A stretch of 64,000 bases of DNA. It comes from an uncultured Aquimarina sp. Its GTDB lineage: Bacteria; Bacteroidota; Bacteroidia; Flavobacteriales; Flavobacteriaceae. Every line of letters begins with the position of its first letter. Positions within the stretch are counted from its first letter, which is position 1. This document shows, in pieces, positions 45,869 through 53,451 of this stretch. The notes under the pieces were generated by a model. That model was given only the letters and a program-made list of their open reading frames with translations. It searched no databases and was not told where the DNA came from. Both the position numbers and the translations under genes were made by a program. Location: NCBI GenBank assembly GCA_947503835.1, contig CANNFM010000001.1:596641-660640 (forward strand). Reading direction: 5' to 3'.

Positions 45869-46360
45869 TTACTCTTCAGAAAGATAAACCAAATTGTTTT
45901 GATGATCCAAGATGTCTTTGATTTCTGTTATTTCCTTTGCATTTTGAGTAGTTTTCTTTAAAAAAGTAATGATTTCTTCTTCAGAACTACTCTTTAGGGT
46001 GATAAAACAAGATCTTCCGATTTTATTATTATGCAAATCCATTGCCTCTTCTAAAGATTCATTTGGAGCCAATTTTTCATGCAAATCGGTCACTTTTTGA
46101 GCCCAAATGATTGATTTTTCATCATTTTTAGTGAAATAAACGGTTTTTTGACAAATTAGCACGTTCCACAAAGCATGTCTAAAAGCATTTGCTTTACCAT
46201 GTTTGTGGTGTGTGTTTTCATAAATAGTATTACAAATATTTAAGGTTTGTTTTGTAGCCTTTAATGTAGGGATAATACATAACGGATTTTGAAGCATTAC
46301 ACTAGTTAACTGAAGTACTTCTCTCAGACTTAGTCTTCGTAACACACTCCAAATCCGCAT
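45869..46360 (-). CDS. DUF6973-like protein inside the hem cluster
   Basis: The protein has 163 residues with no signal peptide. Conserved-looking motifs are HGKANAFRHALWNVLIC, WAQKVTDLHE and AMDLHNNKIGR, giving His, Asp and Glu residues that could bind metal; this pattern recalls DUF6973 proteins of Bacteroidota. It starts 6 bp after hemE and was probably translated with it. Function unknown. Confidence 0.65.
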   Translation of the reverse strand: MRIWSVLRRLSLREVLQLTSVMLQNPLCIIPTLKATKQTLNICNTIYENTHHKHGKANAFRHALWNVLICQKTVYFTKNDEKSIIWAQKVTDLHEKLAPNESLEEAMDLHNNKIGRSCFITLKSSSEEEIITFLKKTTQNAKEITEIKDILDHQNNLVYLSEE

Positions 46361-46366
46361 AGTGAT

Positions 46367-47389
46367 CTATCTATATTCTTTTACTGCATCTACAAATGCC
46401 CTTGCATTCTCTACTGGGATGTTTGGAAGAATCCCATGGCCTAGATTAGCAATATAACGGTCCTTACCAAACTCATTGATCATTTGCTTCACCATTTTCT
46501 TGATCTCTGCTGGTGGCGAAAGTAATCTTGATGGGTCAAAATTACCTTGTAGTGTAATATTTCCTCCGCTTAAATACCGTGCATTACGAGCAGAACACGT
46601 CCAATCTATACCAAGCGCTGCCGCTCCAGAATTTGCCATTTCCTGCAATGCAAACCAACATCCTTTTCCAAAAACAATGACTTCGGTTTCCTCTTTTAAT
46701 GCATCTACTATTTGCTGAATGTATTTCCAGGAGAACTCTTGATAATCTACCGGTGATAACATTCCTCCCCAACTATCAAACACTTGTACAGCATTTACTC
46801 CAGCAGCCACTTTTGCTTTTAGATACGCAATTGTAGTATCGGTAATTTTTTGCAGTAGTTGATGAGCGGCTTCGGGTTGCGTAAAACACAATTCTTTGGC
46901 TTTATCAAAGTTCTTAGATCCTTGTCCTTGTACTGCATAGCACAAAATGGTCCACGGCGAACCCGCAAACCCAATAAGTGGCACTCTGTTATCCAGACGT
47001 TCTTTGGTTAATTTAATCGCATCCATGACGTACCCAAGTTCTTCATGAACATTAGGAACAATAACCTGTTCTACATCTTTTAAAGTACGAATAGGATTTG
47101 GTAACCAAGGACCAATACCATCTTTCATCTCTACCTCGATATTCATCGCCTGCGGAATCACCAAAATATCACTAAATAATATGGCTGCATCCGGCCCAAT
47201 GATATCAATAGGTTGTACGGTAATTTCTGAAGCCAATTCTGGAGTACGACATCGAGTAAAGAAATCATATTTTTTCTTTAACGCCATGAATTCGGGAAGA
47301 TATCTTCCTGCCTGACGCATCATCCATACTGGTGGGCGCTCTACTGTTTCTCCTTTTAAAGCTCTAAGAAATAAATCGTTTTTTATCAT
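46367..47389 (-). CDS. hemE: Uroporphyrinogen decarboxylase
   Basis: The protein has 340 residues from the ATG at 47389 ([14 protein letters not shown]). An ATG four codons upstream falls inside a repeat element and is less likely. Family signatures are [16 protein letters not shown] and [16 protein letters not shown], and the C-terminal [19 protein letters not shown] region is intact. It removes four carboxyl groups from uroporphyrinogen III to give coproporphyrinogen III. The 88 bp before it are filled by a palindromic repeat that separates it from hemD. Confidence 0.96.
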   Translation of the reverse strand: MIKNDLFLRALKGETVERPPVWMMRQAGRYLPEFMALKKKYDFFTRCRTPELASEITVQPIDIIGPDAAILFSDILVIPQAMNIEVEMKDGIGPWLPNPIRTLKDVEQVIVPNVHEELGYVMDAIKLTKERLDNRVPLIGFAGSPWTILCYAVQGQGSKNFDKAKELCFTQPEAAHQLLQKITDTTIAYLKAKVAAGVNAVQVFDSWGGMLSPVDYQEFSWKYIQQIVDALKEETEVIVFGKGCWFALQEMANSGAAALGIDWTCSARNARYLSGGNITLQGNFDPSRLLSPPAEIKKMVKQMINEFGKDRYIANLGHGILPNIPVENARAFVDAVKEYR

Positions 47390-47395
47390 ATTTTC

Positions 47396-47467
47396 TGTCA
47401 TCCTGAACTTGATTCAGGATCTTTTTAATTGTTACAAAAGTGGATTCCTGCCTACGCAGGAATGACA
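47396..47467. repeat. Double-hairpin intergenic repeat between hemD and hemE
   Basis: ATCCTGAA-CTTGA-TTCAGGAT (47400-47420) and ATTCCTGC-CTAC-GCAGGAAT (47444-47463) are perfect 8-bp hairpins. The ends TGTCA and TGACA make an outer stem. The motif GGAATGACA with GCCTACGCAGG is a widespread type of bacterial palindromic repeat. Confidence 0.75.
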
Positions 47468-47477
47468 ATTCGTTTAT

Positions 47478-48554
47478 TTATTTAAAATACTTTACTGCTT
47501 GAACAATCACGTTTTCTACAGTAGGTTTATTAGCTATTATAATGGTATTGGTATGTTTTTTTGCTTCAGAAGCTGTTGTTTTTCCTATGCAAAAGGCAAT
47601 ACTTTTGTTCATCTCATTTTCTTTAACATAACTCTGAACACCCGATGGGCTAAAAAACAATATTCCGTCAAAAGAACGATCAAATTTCTTTGAATTCAGA
47701 TATGTTTTATATACTACCTGTTCTTTTACATCAATATTATTTTGTTGCAAAAGATCGGGCAATTCATTGCGTCTTAAATTTCCGCAAAAAAACAGAAAAG
47801 ACTTATTTTTGTGCTTTTTTATGATGATTTTCGCCAAATCTGAAGCATTTTGAGCCGTTTCGACTACATTTTGACCGTTTTCTTCTAAAAGCTTTTTGGT
47901 GTTCTCTCCAACACAAAAACAATCTGAAACGTTAATTCCAGATGCTATAATTGCATTTACGGCATTTTTGCTGGTAAAAATTGTATTCTCGATTTGGGCT
48001 TCTTCTTTAATCTCCAAAAGTTCTATTCGAATTCCATCATATTCTACATATCCAATTTTTGCATTGAGCAATAGCTCCTTTTGAGCTAGGGATAGTTTTT
48101 TTGTTGATAAAACCGAGTAGTTCCTTCTTCCTTGAGGGAGAAGGCTAGGATGAGGGTGTTCCTCGATATCTCCCTCACCCCAGCCCTCTCCCTGAGGGAG
48201 AGGGGGCGGATTCGGACTTATAATTTTCTTTTTAATACTACTCAAAATTAAGTTTGGATTCTCAAAAACTACTCTGTTCTCGAATCTAAGAACACTATAA
48301 CCTAAAGCCTTGAGATGTAAATCTCTTAATTCGTCTTTTTCTTGTTGAAGAATATCATTATGGTATTCGCCATCGAGTTCTATAATAATTTGATACTCAA
48401 TATTGATAAAATCAACTATATAATCTTTTAAAGGATGTTGCCGTCTGAATTTTAAATTCTCAAACCTTCTATTACGAAGATACTTCCATAGCTTTGCTTC
48501 AGCTTTGGTCCGTTCTTTACGAAGTAATCTTGATATTTGAGTTATTATATTCAT
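47478..48554 (-). CDS. hemD: Fusion of DUF559 nuclease-like domain with uroporphyrinogen-III synthase (HemD)
   Basis: The protein has 358 residues from the ATG at 48554 (MNIITQISRLLRKERTKAEA). Residues 1-111 are a complete DUF559 domain of the Vsr/PD-(D/E)XK type (LWKYLRNRRFENLKFRRQHP, IVDF, IIIELDGEYH, LGYSVLRFEN). Residues 112-146 are a low-complexity linker (PPPLPQGEGWGEG, PHPSLLPQGRR) read from a palindromic DNA repeat. Residues 147-358 are a nearly full-length HemD (SVLSTKKLSLAQKEL to the end; FTSKNAVNAI, FFSPSGVQSYV, CIGKTTASEAKK). HemD closes hydroxymethylbilane to uroporphyrinogen III. No ATG or GTG lies at the old HemD start, so HemD appears to be made only as this fusion. It lies between hemC and hemE. 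Confidence 0.85.
   Translation of the reverse strand: MNIITQISRLLRKERTKAEAKLWKYLRNRRFENLKFRRQHPLKDYIVDFINIEYQIIIELDGEYHNDILQQEKDELRDLHLKALGYSVLRFENRVVFENPNLILSSIKKKIISPNPPPLPQGEGWGEGDIEEHPHPSLLPQGRRNYSVLSTKKLSLAQKELLLNAKIGYVEYDGIRIELLEIKEEAQIENTIFTSKNAVNAIIASGINVSDCFCVGENTKKLLEENGQNVVETAQNASDLAKIIIKKHKNKSFLFFCGNLRRNELPDLLQQNNIDVKEQVVYKTYLNSKKFDRSFDGILFFSPSGVQSYVKENEMNKSIAFCIGKTTASEAKKHTNTIIIANKPTVENVIVQAVKYFK
48121..48205. repeat. Palindromic repeat unit, LPQGEG family, copy 2 (translated)
   Basis: CCTTCTTCC pairs with GGAGAAGG (48123-48144), and CCCTCTCCC-TGA-GGGAGAGGG (48184-48204) is a perfect 9-bp hairpin. GGATGAGGG faces CCCTCACCCC in between. It lies inside the hemD frame and is read without a stop as the linker between the DUF559 and HemD domains. 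Confidence 0.85.
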
Positions 48555-48662
48555 TCCCCTCACCCGGTTTAAGAGTCCCCTCTCCTTGGGGAGAGGGTTA
48601 GGGTGAGGGGTTTTCCGGTTGTCACCCTCATCCTAGCCTTCTCCCTCAAGGGAGAAGGAACA
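48555..48662. repeat. Palindromic repeat unit, LPQGEG family, copy 3
   Basis: CCCTCTCC-TTGG-GGAGAGGG is at 48578-48597 and CCTTCTCCCT-CA-AGGGAGAAGG, a perfect 10-bp hairpin, is at 48637-48658. GGGTGAGGGG faces CACCCTCATCC between them. It fills the gap between the hemC stop and the ATG of the DUF559-HemD gene. A further CCCCTCACCC at its left end is extra to the basic unit. Confidence 0.85.
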
Positions 48663-48679
48663 AATTCGTTATTATAGTT

Positions 48680-49591
48680 TTACTTTAGATTAGCTTTAAT
48701 CTCCTTCATCAATTCTCTTCCGTTATTATTCAATATTTCTTGTGCACATTTTTTACCAAAACCCATTCTTTCTTCAAGTGTAATCACTTTTTTAACTTCA
48801 ATTTTATGTTGACCATCAAGGCTAAATAAAGCTCCTTCGAAATGAATATTCCCTTGTTTAATAACTGCTAGGGCTCCAATGGGTGCAGTACAACCTCCTT
48901 CTAATTCTCTAAGAAATTCTCTTTCGATATGCACACAGGTTTCTGATGCTTCGTGATTTAGCTGTGATAGTGCTTCTTTGCAATATGTATCTTCTTCTTT
49001 GGCAACTACCAACATCGCTCCTTGTGCCGGTGCGGGAATCATCCAATCTAAATCGATAACATTCTCTGGCTTTAAATTGATACGTTCTAATCCTGCGGCA
49101 GCAAAAATAGCTCCGTTCCAATCATTATCGGTAAGCTTCTGCATACGTGTATTCACATTTCCACGTAGATCAACAACGTTGTGCTTAGGATATTTGTGCA
49201 ACCATTGCGCTTGTCGTCGTAGACTACCAGTAGCAATTATTCCTTCATTTTCTAAAAAACCAAGTCCTTTATGGACCAAAATATCATTTGTATTTGCACG
49301 CTCTAAAATAGCCGCTTCTACAATACCTTTTGGTAATGCAGTTGGGACATCTTTCATAGAATGAACGGCGATATCAATATCTCCATTTAGCATTGCTATG
49401 TCTAAGGTTTTTGTAAAGATTCCGGTAATCCCTAGTTCATATAATGGCTTATCTAAAACAATATCTCCAGTTGATTTTACCGGAATTAGTTCTGTTCTAT
49501 ACCCTAAGTCTTCGAGATGTTTTTGCACAGTGTTAGCTTGCCAAAGTGCTAATTCACTATCCCTGGTACCTATACGAATCGCTTTAGCCAA
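48680..49591 (-). CDS. hemC: Hydroxymethylbilane synthase (porphobilinogen deaminase)
   Basis: The protein has 303 residues. The dipyrromethane cofactor Cys lies in LEGGCTAPIGALA near residue 235. The N-terminus IRIGTRDSELALWQANTVQ and the motif ATGSLRRQAQWLHKYP are typical. It links four porphobilinogens into the linear tetrapyrrole used by HemD. It begins 2 bp after hemA stops, and the next gene is the unusual DUF559-HemD fusion. Confidence 0.96.
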   Translation of the reverse strand: MAKAIRIGTRDSELALWQANTVQKHLEDLGYRTELIPVKSTGDIVLDKPLYELGITGIFTKTLDIAMLNGDIDIAVHSMKDVPTALPKGIVEAAILERANTNDILVHKGLGFLENEGIIATGSLRRQAQWLHKYPKHNVVDLRGNVNTRMQKLTDNDWNGAIFAAAGLERINLKPENVIDLDWMIPAPAQGAMLVVAKEEDTYCKEALSQLNHEASETCVHIEREFLRELEGGCTAPIGALAVIKQGNIHFEGALFSLDGQHKIEVKKVITLEERMGFGKKCAQEILNNNGRELMKEIKANLK

Positions 49592-49593
49592 GA

Positions 49594-50844
49594 CTATTTA
49601 TTTTGTAATTGGAAAACTTTTTGAATTAATTCGATACTCTCATCTGCCGAAGTGTTTTCATCTTTGAGATGATTGGCAAAATGATTGGTGATCTTCTGAA
49701 TAATACGACTACTAATTATATCAGCTTGTTCCTCATCAAAATCTGCATATTTTTTGCGTTGCAAAGTTAACTCTGCATCTTTCAATGTTGTTAATTTATT
49801 TTTTAAGGCTTTGATTGTTGGCGCAAATTTTCGAGTATCCAACCAGCTATCAAATTCTAACTTCACTTCTTCGATGATATCTTCTGCCTGAGGAATGTAT
49901 TGCTGTCTTCTTTGCAGTGTATCGTCTGTCATCTTTGACAAATGATCCAGGTGCACTAAAGTAACATTAGGTAATTCGGTAACATCATTGGCAACATTTT
50001 TGGGAATAGACAGGTCCAAAATCAATAAGGGTTTGTCTGAATGGATCAATTGCTTAGAAATTGTTGGGTTTTGGGCCCCTGTAGCAACAATCAGAATATC
50101 GGCATTCTTGATTTCAGATTGAATATTAGCATACTCTTTTACGACAAGATTAAACTTACCCGCTACTTTTTCTGCTTTGTCTTTAGTTCGGTTTATTAGA
50201 ACTATCTGATCGTTTTTGGTATGTTTTACTAAGTTCTCACAGGTATTTCGACCAATTTTCCCTGTGCCAAAAAGTAAGATATTTTTATTTGAAATATTTT
50301 CGACGTTTCTCTGGATGTACTGCACTGAAGCGAAGGATACAGATGTAGCTCCTGAAGAAATTTCAGTTTCATTTTTAATTCGTTTACTTGCCTGAATCAC
50401 GGCATTGATAAGTCGTTCAAGAAATGGGTTTGTAACTCCTACCTTTTTTGATGCTTTAAAACTAATTTTTAGCTGACTTATAATTTCAAAATCACCTAAA
50501 ATCTGGCTATCTAATCCGGTACCCACCTTAAACAAATGTGCTATTGCTTTGCTGTTTTTATATACATACGCCACTTTTTCAAACTCTTCTACTGTGCCAT
50601 TCGTATGTTCACAAAGTAATTTGATTAACTGAAACGGATGTTGTGCAAAACCATGTAACTCTGTTCGGTTACATGTAGAAGTAACTAATAAGGCTTCGAT
50701 ACCTTCTTCTTTGGCTTGCTCTAATATCGCTATCTTACTTTCATCACTTATACTAAAGTGACCTCTAATCTCGGCATCAGCTTTTTTATAGCTGAGTCCA
50801 ATGGTATAAAAATTCGTTCCTTTTGCTCTTAGGTGAGGCTCCAT
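49594..50844 (-). CDS. hemA: Glutamyl-tRNA reductase
   Basis: The protein has 416 residues. The catalytic Cys is C58 in VTSTCNRTELHG. The NADPH-binding domain has LLFGTGKIGRNTCENL, and the C-terminal dimerisation helices follow. It reduces glutamyl-tRNA to glutamate-1-semialdehyde and starts the C5 pathway. It is the first gene of the hemA-C-D-E run and is transcribed away from an AraC-type regulator. Confidence 0.95.
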   Translation of the reverse strand: MEPHLRAKGTNFYTIGLSYKKADAEIRGHFSISDESKIAILEQAKEEGIEALLVTSTCNRTELHGFAQHPFQLIKLLCEHTNGTVEEFEKVAYVYKNSKAIAHLFKVGTGLDSQILGDFEIISQLKISFKASKKVGVTNPFLERLINAVIQASKRIKNETEISSGATSVSFASVQYIQRNVENISNKNILLFGTGKIGRNTCENLVKHTKNDQIVLINRTKDKAEKVAGKFNLVVKEYANIQSEIKNADILIVATGAQNPTISKQLIHSDKPLLILDLSIPKNVANDVTELPNVTLVHLDHLSKMTDDTLQRRQQYIPQAEDIIEEVKLEFDSWLDTRKFAPTIKALKNKLTTLKDAELTLQRKKYADFDEEQADIISSRIIQKITNHFANHLKDENTSADESIELIQKVFQLQNK

Positions 50845-50971
50845 CCAATCAAATCTAAATTTCTGTCACAAAAATATCCCACGATCTTCAAAAAAAATAA
50901 CGCCAGAGGGATTTTTAGTGTCGAAAAACGTTGTTTAAGATATTATTTAGACAAAAATGAGCAAAAACACC

Positions 50972-51008
50972 TATTTTTGTAGTCACTCAAGAGGTTCTCT
51001 TGTCGACA
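50972..51008 (+). promoter_or_regulatory. Candidate -7 element and two palindromes in the hemA-araC gap
   Basis: TATTTTTG (50972-50979) matches TAnnTTTG. Just after it are the palindromes CAAGAGGTTCTCTTG (50988-51002) and TGTCGACA (51001-51008), within the likely leader of the AraC-type gene. They could be autoregulatory sites, but nothing ties them to a protein. Confidence 0.35.
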
Positions 51009-51044
51009 GTTTAGATTTATTCTAAATAAAAAACACAGATAGAA

Positions 51045-51935
51045 ATGGAAATTGAATTAAAAAATAACGCTCCGGGTATTTTAGAAGAAACTCAAATTGA
51101 TGAAGGATTTCATATCCTTAAATTTCAAAATGAAACTCCTGAAAGTCAAAAAGTTGTGCGAAAAATTGATAGCAGTTTTATTCAATTTCACTTTTGTGTT
51201 AAAGGTGCAGTTACCTTCAACTTTAATAACGGAAGTTATGCTTTGAATCTTTCTGAGGAAAATTCGCTTTTGCTGTATAACCCACAACGGGATTTACCCA
51301 TGAATCTGGAGATGAAAAAAGATTCATGGTTGATTACCATACTAATATCCATAAAAAAATTTCACTCTTTATTTTCTAGAGAAGCCGATTATATTCCATT
51401 CCTTGGAGAAGGAAACCGGGATAAAAAATATTATAACGACGGAAGCATATCACCTTCTATGGCTGTAGTATTAAATCAAATCATGAACTATAGTTTACAT
51501 CAATCCATTAAATTTTTGTATTTTAAAGGGAAGGCATATGAATTATTAAGCCTTTATTTTAATAGACCCGAAGATGCTGATATAGAACAATGTCCATTTT
51601 TGGTTGATGAAGAAAATGTAATAAAAATCAAAAAAGCCAAAGAGATTATTATTGCTAGAATGGCCGAACCTCCAACATTACAGGAATTATCTAAAGAAAT
51701 TGGATTGCCTCTTAAAAAACTTAAAGATGGTTTTAAACAAATTTATGGAGAACCAGTATATGCTTTCTTATTTGATTATAAAATGGAAGTAGCCCGACAA
51801 CTGTTAGCTACAGGAGGTCATAACGTAAATGAGGTAGGTCTAAAAGTAGGTTACAGTACGGCGAGTCATTTTATTGCCGCATTTAAAAAGAAATTTGGCA
51901 CTACTCCAAAAAAATATGTCACGAGTCTAAATTAA
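51045..51935 (+). CDS. AraC-family transcriptional regulator
   Basis: The protein has 296 residues. The N-terminal half is a cupin-like ligand domain of uncertain family. The C-terminal double helix-turn-helix is clear (TLQELSKEIGLPLKKLKDGF; NEVGLKVGYSTASHFIAAF; KKFGTTPKKYV). It lies divergent from hemA and upstream of hemH, so control of heme or iron genes is a fair guess, as for PchR-like regulators. The ligand is unknown. Confidence 0.88.
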   Translation: MEIELKNNAPGILEETQIDEGFHILKFQNETPESQKVVRKIDSSFIQFHFCVKGAVTFNFNNGSYALNLSEENSLLLYNPQRDLPMNLEMKKDSWLITILISIKKFHSLFSREADYIPFLGEGNRDKKYYNDGSISPSMAVVLNQIMNYSLHQSIKFLYFKGKAYELLSLYFNRPEDADIEQCPFLVDEENVIKIKKAKEIIIARMAEPPTLQELSKEIGLPLKKLKDGFKQIYGEPVYAFLFDYKMEVARQLLATGGHNVNEVGLKVGYSTASHFIAAFKKKFGTTPKKYVTSLN

Positions 51936-51942
51936 AGACCGC

Positions 51943-52122
51943 TTAGTCGAATAATTCCACTCTGGGAATCCCAATTCCCTTTTGTAAAGAAACTATTGAA
52001 TCATACATTCCTTGATCCTCATCAGTAGTATCTGCTAGTACTGATACGAATTCAAATTGTTCTAATAGCTCCAGGACAAAAGGTAGTTTGTCTTTTTCGA
52101 CATCTACAATAATACGTTTCAT
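51943..52122 (-). CDS. Small 59-residue protein, antitoxin-like
   Basis: A complete frame runs from the ATG at 52122 to a TAA 8 bp after the stop of the AraC-type gene, which converges on it. The product starts MKRIIVDVEKDKLPFVLELL, goes on with FEFVSVLAD and ends IPRVELFD. A strand followed by an amphipathic helix is reminiscent of small Bacteroidota antitoxin-type proteins. No toxin gene adjoins it. Codon use looks like real coding sequence. Confidence 0.6.
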   Translation of the reverse strand: MKRIIVDVEKDKLPFVLELLEQFEFVSVLADTTDEDQGMYDSIVSLQKGIGIPRVELFD

Positions 52123-52181
52123 GTGGTTTTAATATTGTTTGTTAACAGTCACATGCAACCCAACCTACCCTATAGCAGATT

Positions 52182-52212
52182 TTACAATTAAATAATAATT
52201 ATTTAATTGTAA
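52182..52212. repeat. 31-nt perfect palindrome
   Basis: The arm TTACAATTAAATAAT is followed by one A and then by its exact complement. It lies 60 nt upstream of the small minus-strand gene and about 200 nt upstream of hemH. It has no T-tract suited to a terminator beyond its own A/T content. An operator or cruciform site is possible. Confidence 0.8.
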
Positions 52213-52384
52213 CGGGTTCATCTTTGCTTTTTTATCTACATAAAAATACTAAAATAAAACTACTCAACTTCTAGTTTATTACAATTTAACGTAATTATAA
52301 GGTATGTTTGAACTTTAAAAATTAAGCAATCGTACTATCAAAAAGTCTTATCGTTTTTTTAGTATTCAAGCTCTTAATAGTTTG

Positions 52385-52392
52385 TATTTTTG
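52385..52392 (+). promoter_or_regulatory. Candidate hemH -7 element
   Basis: TATTTTTG matches TAnnTTTG exactly, 21 nt before the hemH ATG at 52414, which would give a very short leader. The 52123-52384 stretch upstream holds no gene but contains the 31-nt palindrome. Confidence 0.4.
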
Positions 52393-52413
52393 CTACATCT
52401 GAAAAAGAAAAAT

Positions 52414-53451
52414 ATGAGTAAAGGAGTACTTCTTGTTAATCTTGGATCACCAGATAGCACAGATCCTAAAGATGTAAAAAAATACCTTGGTGAGTTTTTG
52501 ATGGACCCAAGAGTTATTGATGTTCCTCTTTGGGCCAGAACTTTATTGGTAAAAGGAATCATTTTAAATACCCGGCCTAAAAAATCGGCTGCTGCCTATA
52601 AAAAAATATGGTGGGATGAAGGTTCTCCGCTTATTGTACTATCTGAACGATTACAAAATAAAGTTGCAGAACGCACTACAATCCCCGTAGGATTAGCAAT
52701 GCGATATGGCTCGATGAATATCAAAAAGGGCTTACAGGAACTACAGGATAAAGGAGTGGATGAGGTAATGATTATCCCACTATATCCGCAATTTGCTATG
52801 GCTACTACAGAAACCATATTGGTGCTTGCCGAAGAACTACAAAAAGAGCATTTTCCAAATATGAAAATCGTTGATATTCCTGCGTTTTATAACAAGCCAG
52901 AATACATTGAAGTACTGTCCAACAGTGTTGCCGAAAAAATTAAAGACTTGGATTATGAACATCTTTTATTTAGCTATCACGGAGTACCTGAGAGACACAT
53001 TAGAAAAAGTGATATTAGTAATGGAAACTGTAAAATGGACGGAAAGTGTTGCTTTAAAAAAGGATCGGTACAACACGAGTTCTGTTATCGTCATCAATGT
53101 GAGATAACAACAGTACAGGTAGCTAAAAAATTAGGTCTTAAAAACGGAACGTATTCTACCTCATTTCAATCTAGATTAGGTTTTGATCCATGGTTGCAGC
53201 CCTATACCGATCGTACTATCGAGAGAATGGGTAAAGAAGGAATCAAAAAAATGGCTATTGTTACTCCGGCATTTGTATCAGATTGCTTAGAAACCTTAGA
53301 AGAAATCGCCATGGAAGGTGAAGAAATTTTTCACGAAGTTGGTGGTAAAGAATTTACGACTATACCTTGCCTTAATGACCGTGATGATTGGGCAGATGTA
53401 TTAGCACAATGGGTGAACGAATGGGTTTCTGCTAAAACTGCTTCAGTATAA
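52414..53451 (+). CDS. hemH: Ferrochelatase
   Basis: The protein has 345 residues from the ATG at 52414 (MSKGVLLVNLGSPDS); a TTG at 52390 would add residues foreign to the family. The catalytic His is in LLFSYHGVPERHI, and the C-terminal metal-site region has FVSDCLETLEEIA. A Cys-rich loop (CKMDGKCC...FCYRHQC, five Cys near residue 205-230) replaces the usual loop and could hold an iron-sulfur cluster; this appears in other Bacteroidota. It inserts Fe2+ into protoporphyrin IX. Its TAA overlaps the ATG of the MATE gene. Confidence 0.95.
   Translation: MSKGVLLVNLGSPDSTDPKDVKKYLGEFLMDPRVIDVPLWARTLLVKGIILNTRPKKSAAAYKKIWWDEGSPLIVLSERLQNKVAERTTIPVGLAMRYGSMNIKKGLQELQDKGVDEVMIIPLYPQFAMATTETILVLAEELQKEHFPNMKIVDIPAFYNKPEYIEVLSNSVAEKIKDLDYEHLLFSYHGVPERHIRKSDISNGNCKMDGKCCFKKGSVQHEFCYRHQCEITTVQVAKKLGLKNGTYSTSFQSRLGFDPWLQPYTDRTIERMGKEGIKKMAIVTPAFVSDCLETLEEIAMEGEEIFHEVGGKEFTTIPCLNDRDDWADVLAQWVNEWVSAKTASV

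Larger units (their letters stand above)
48121..48662 (-). mobile_element. Putative DUF559 module bracketed by palindromic units
   Basis: A segment of about 540 bp holds the DUF559 domain with palindromic units of the same family on each side (48121-48205 and 48555-48662). It sits exactly between hemC and the start of the HemD domain. The layout suggests insertion of a small nuclease-carrying element, or repeat-mediated recombination, at the hemC-hemD junction. No transposase or clear target duplication is seen, so mobility is inferred. Confidence 0.45.

Noticed and set aside
48544..48563. DUF559-HemD start at GTG 48563
   Set aside because: That codon lies in the palindromic repeat; the ATG at 48554 gives the normal DUF559 N-terminus.
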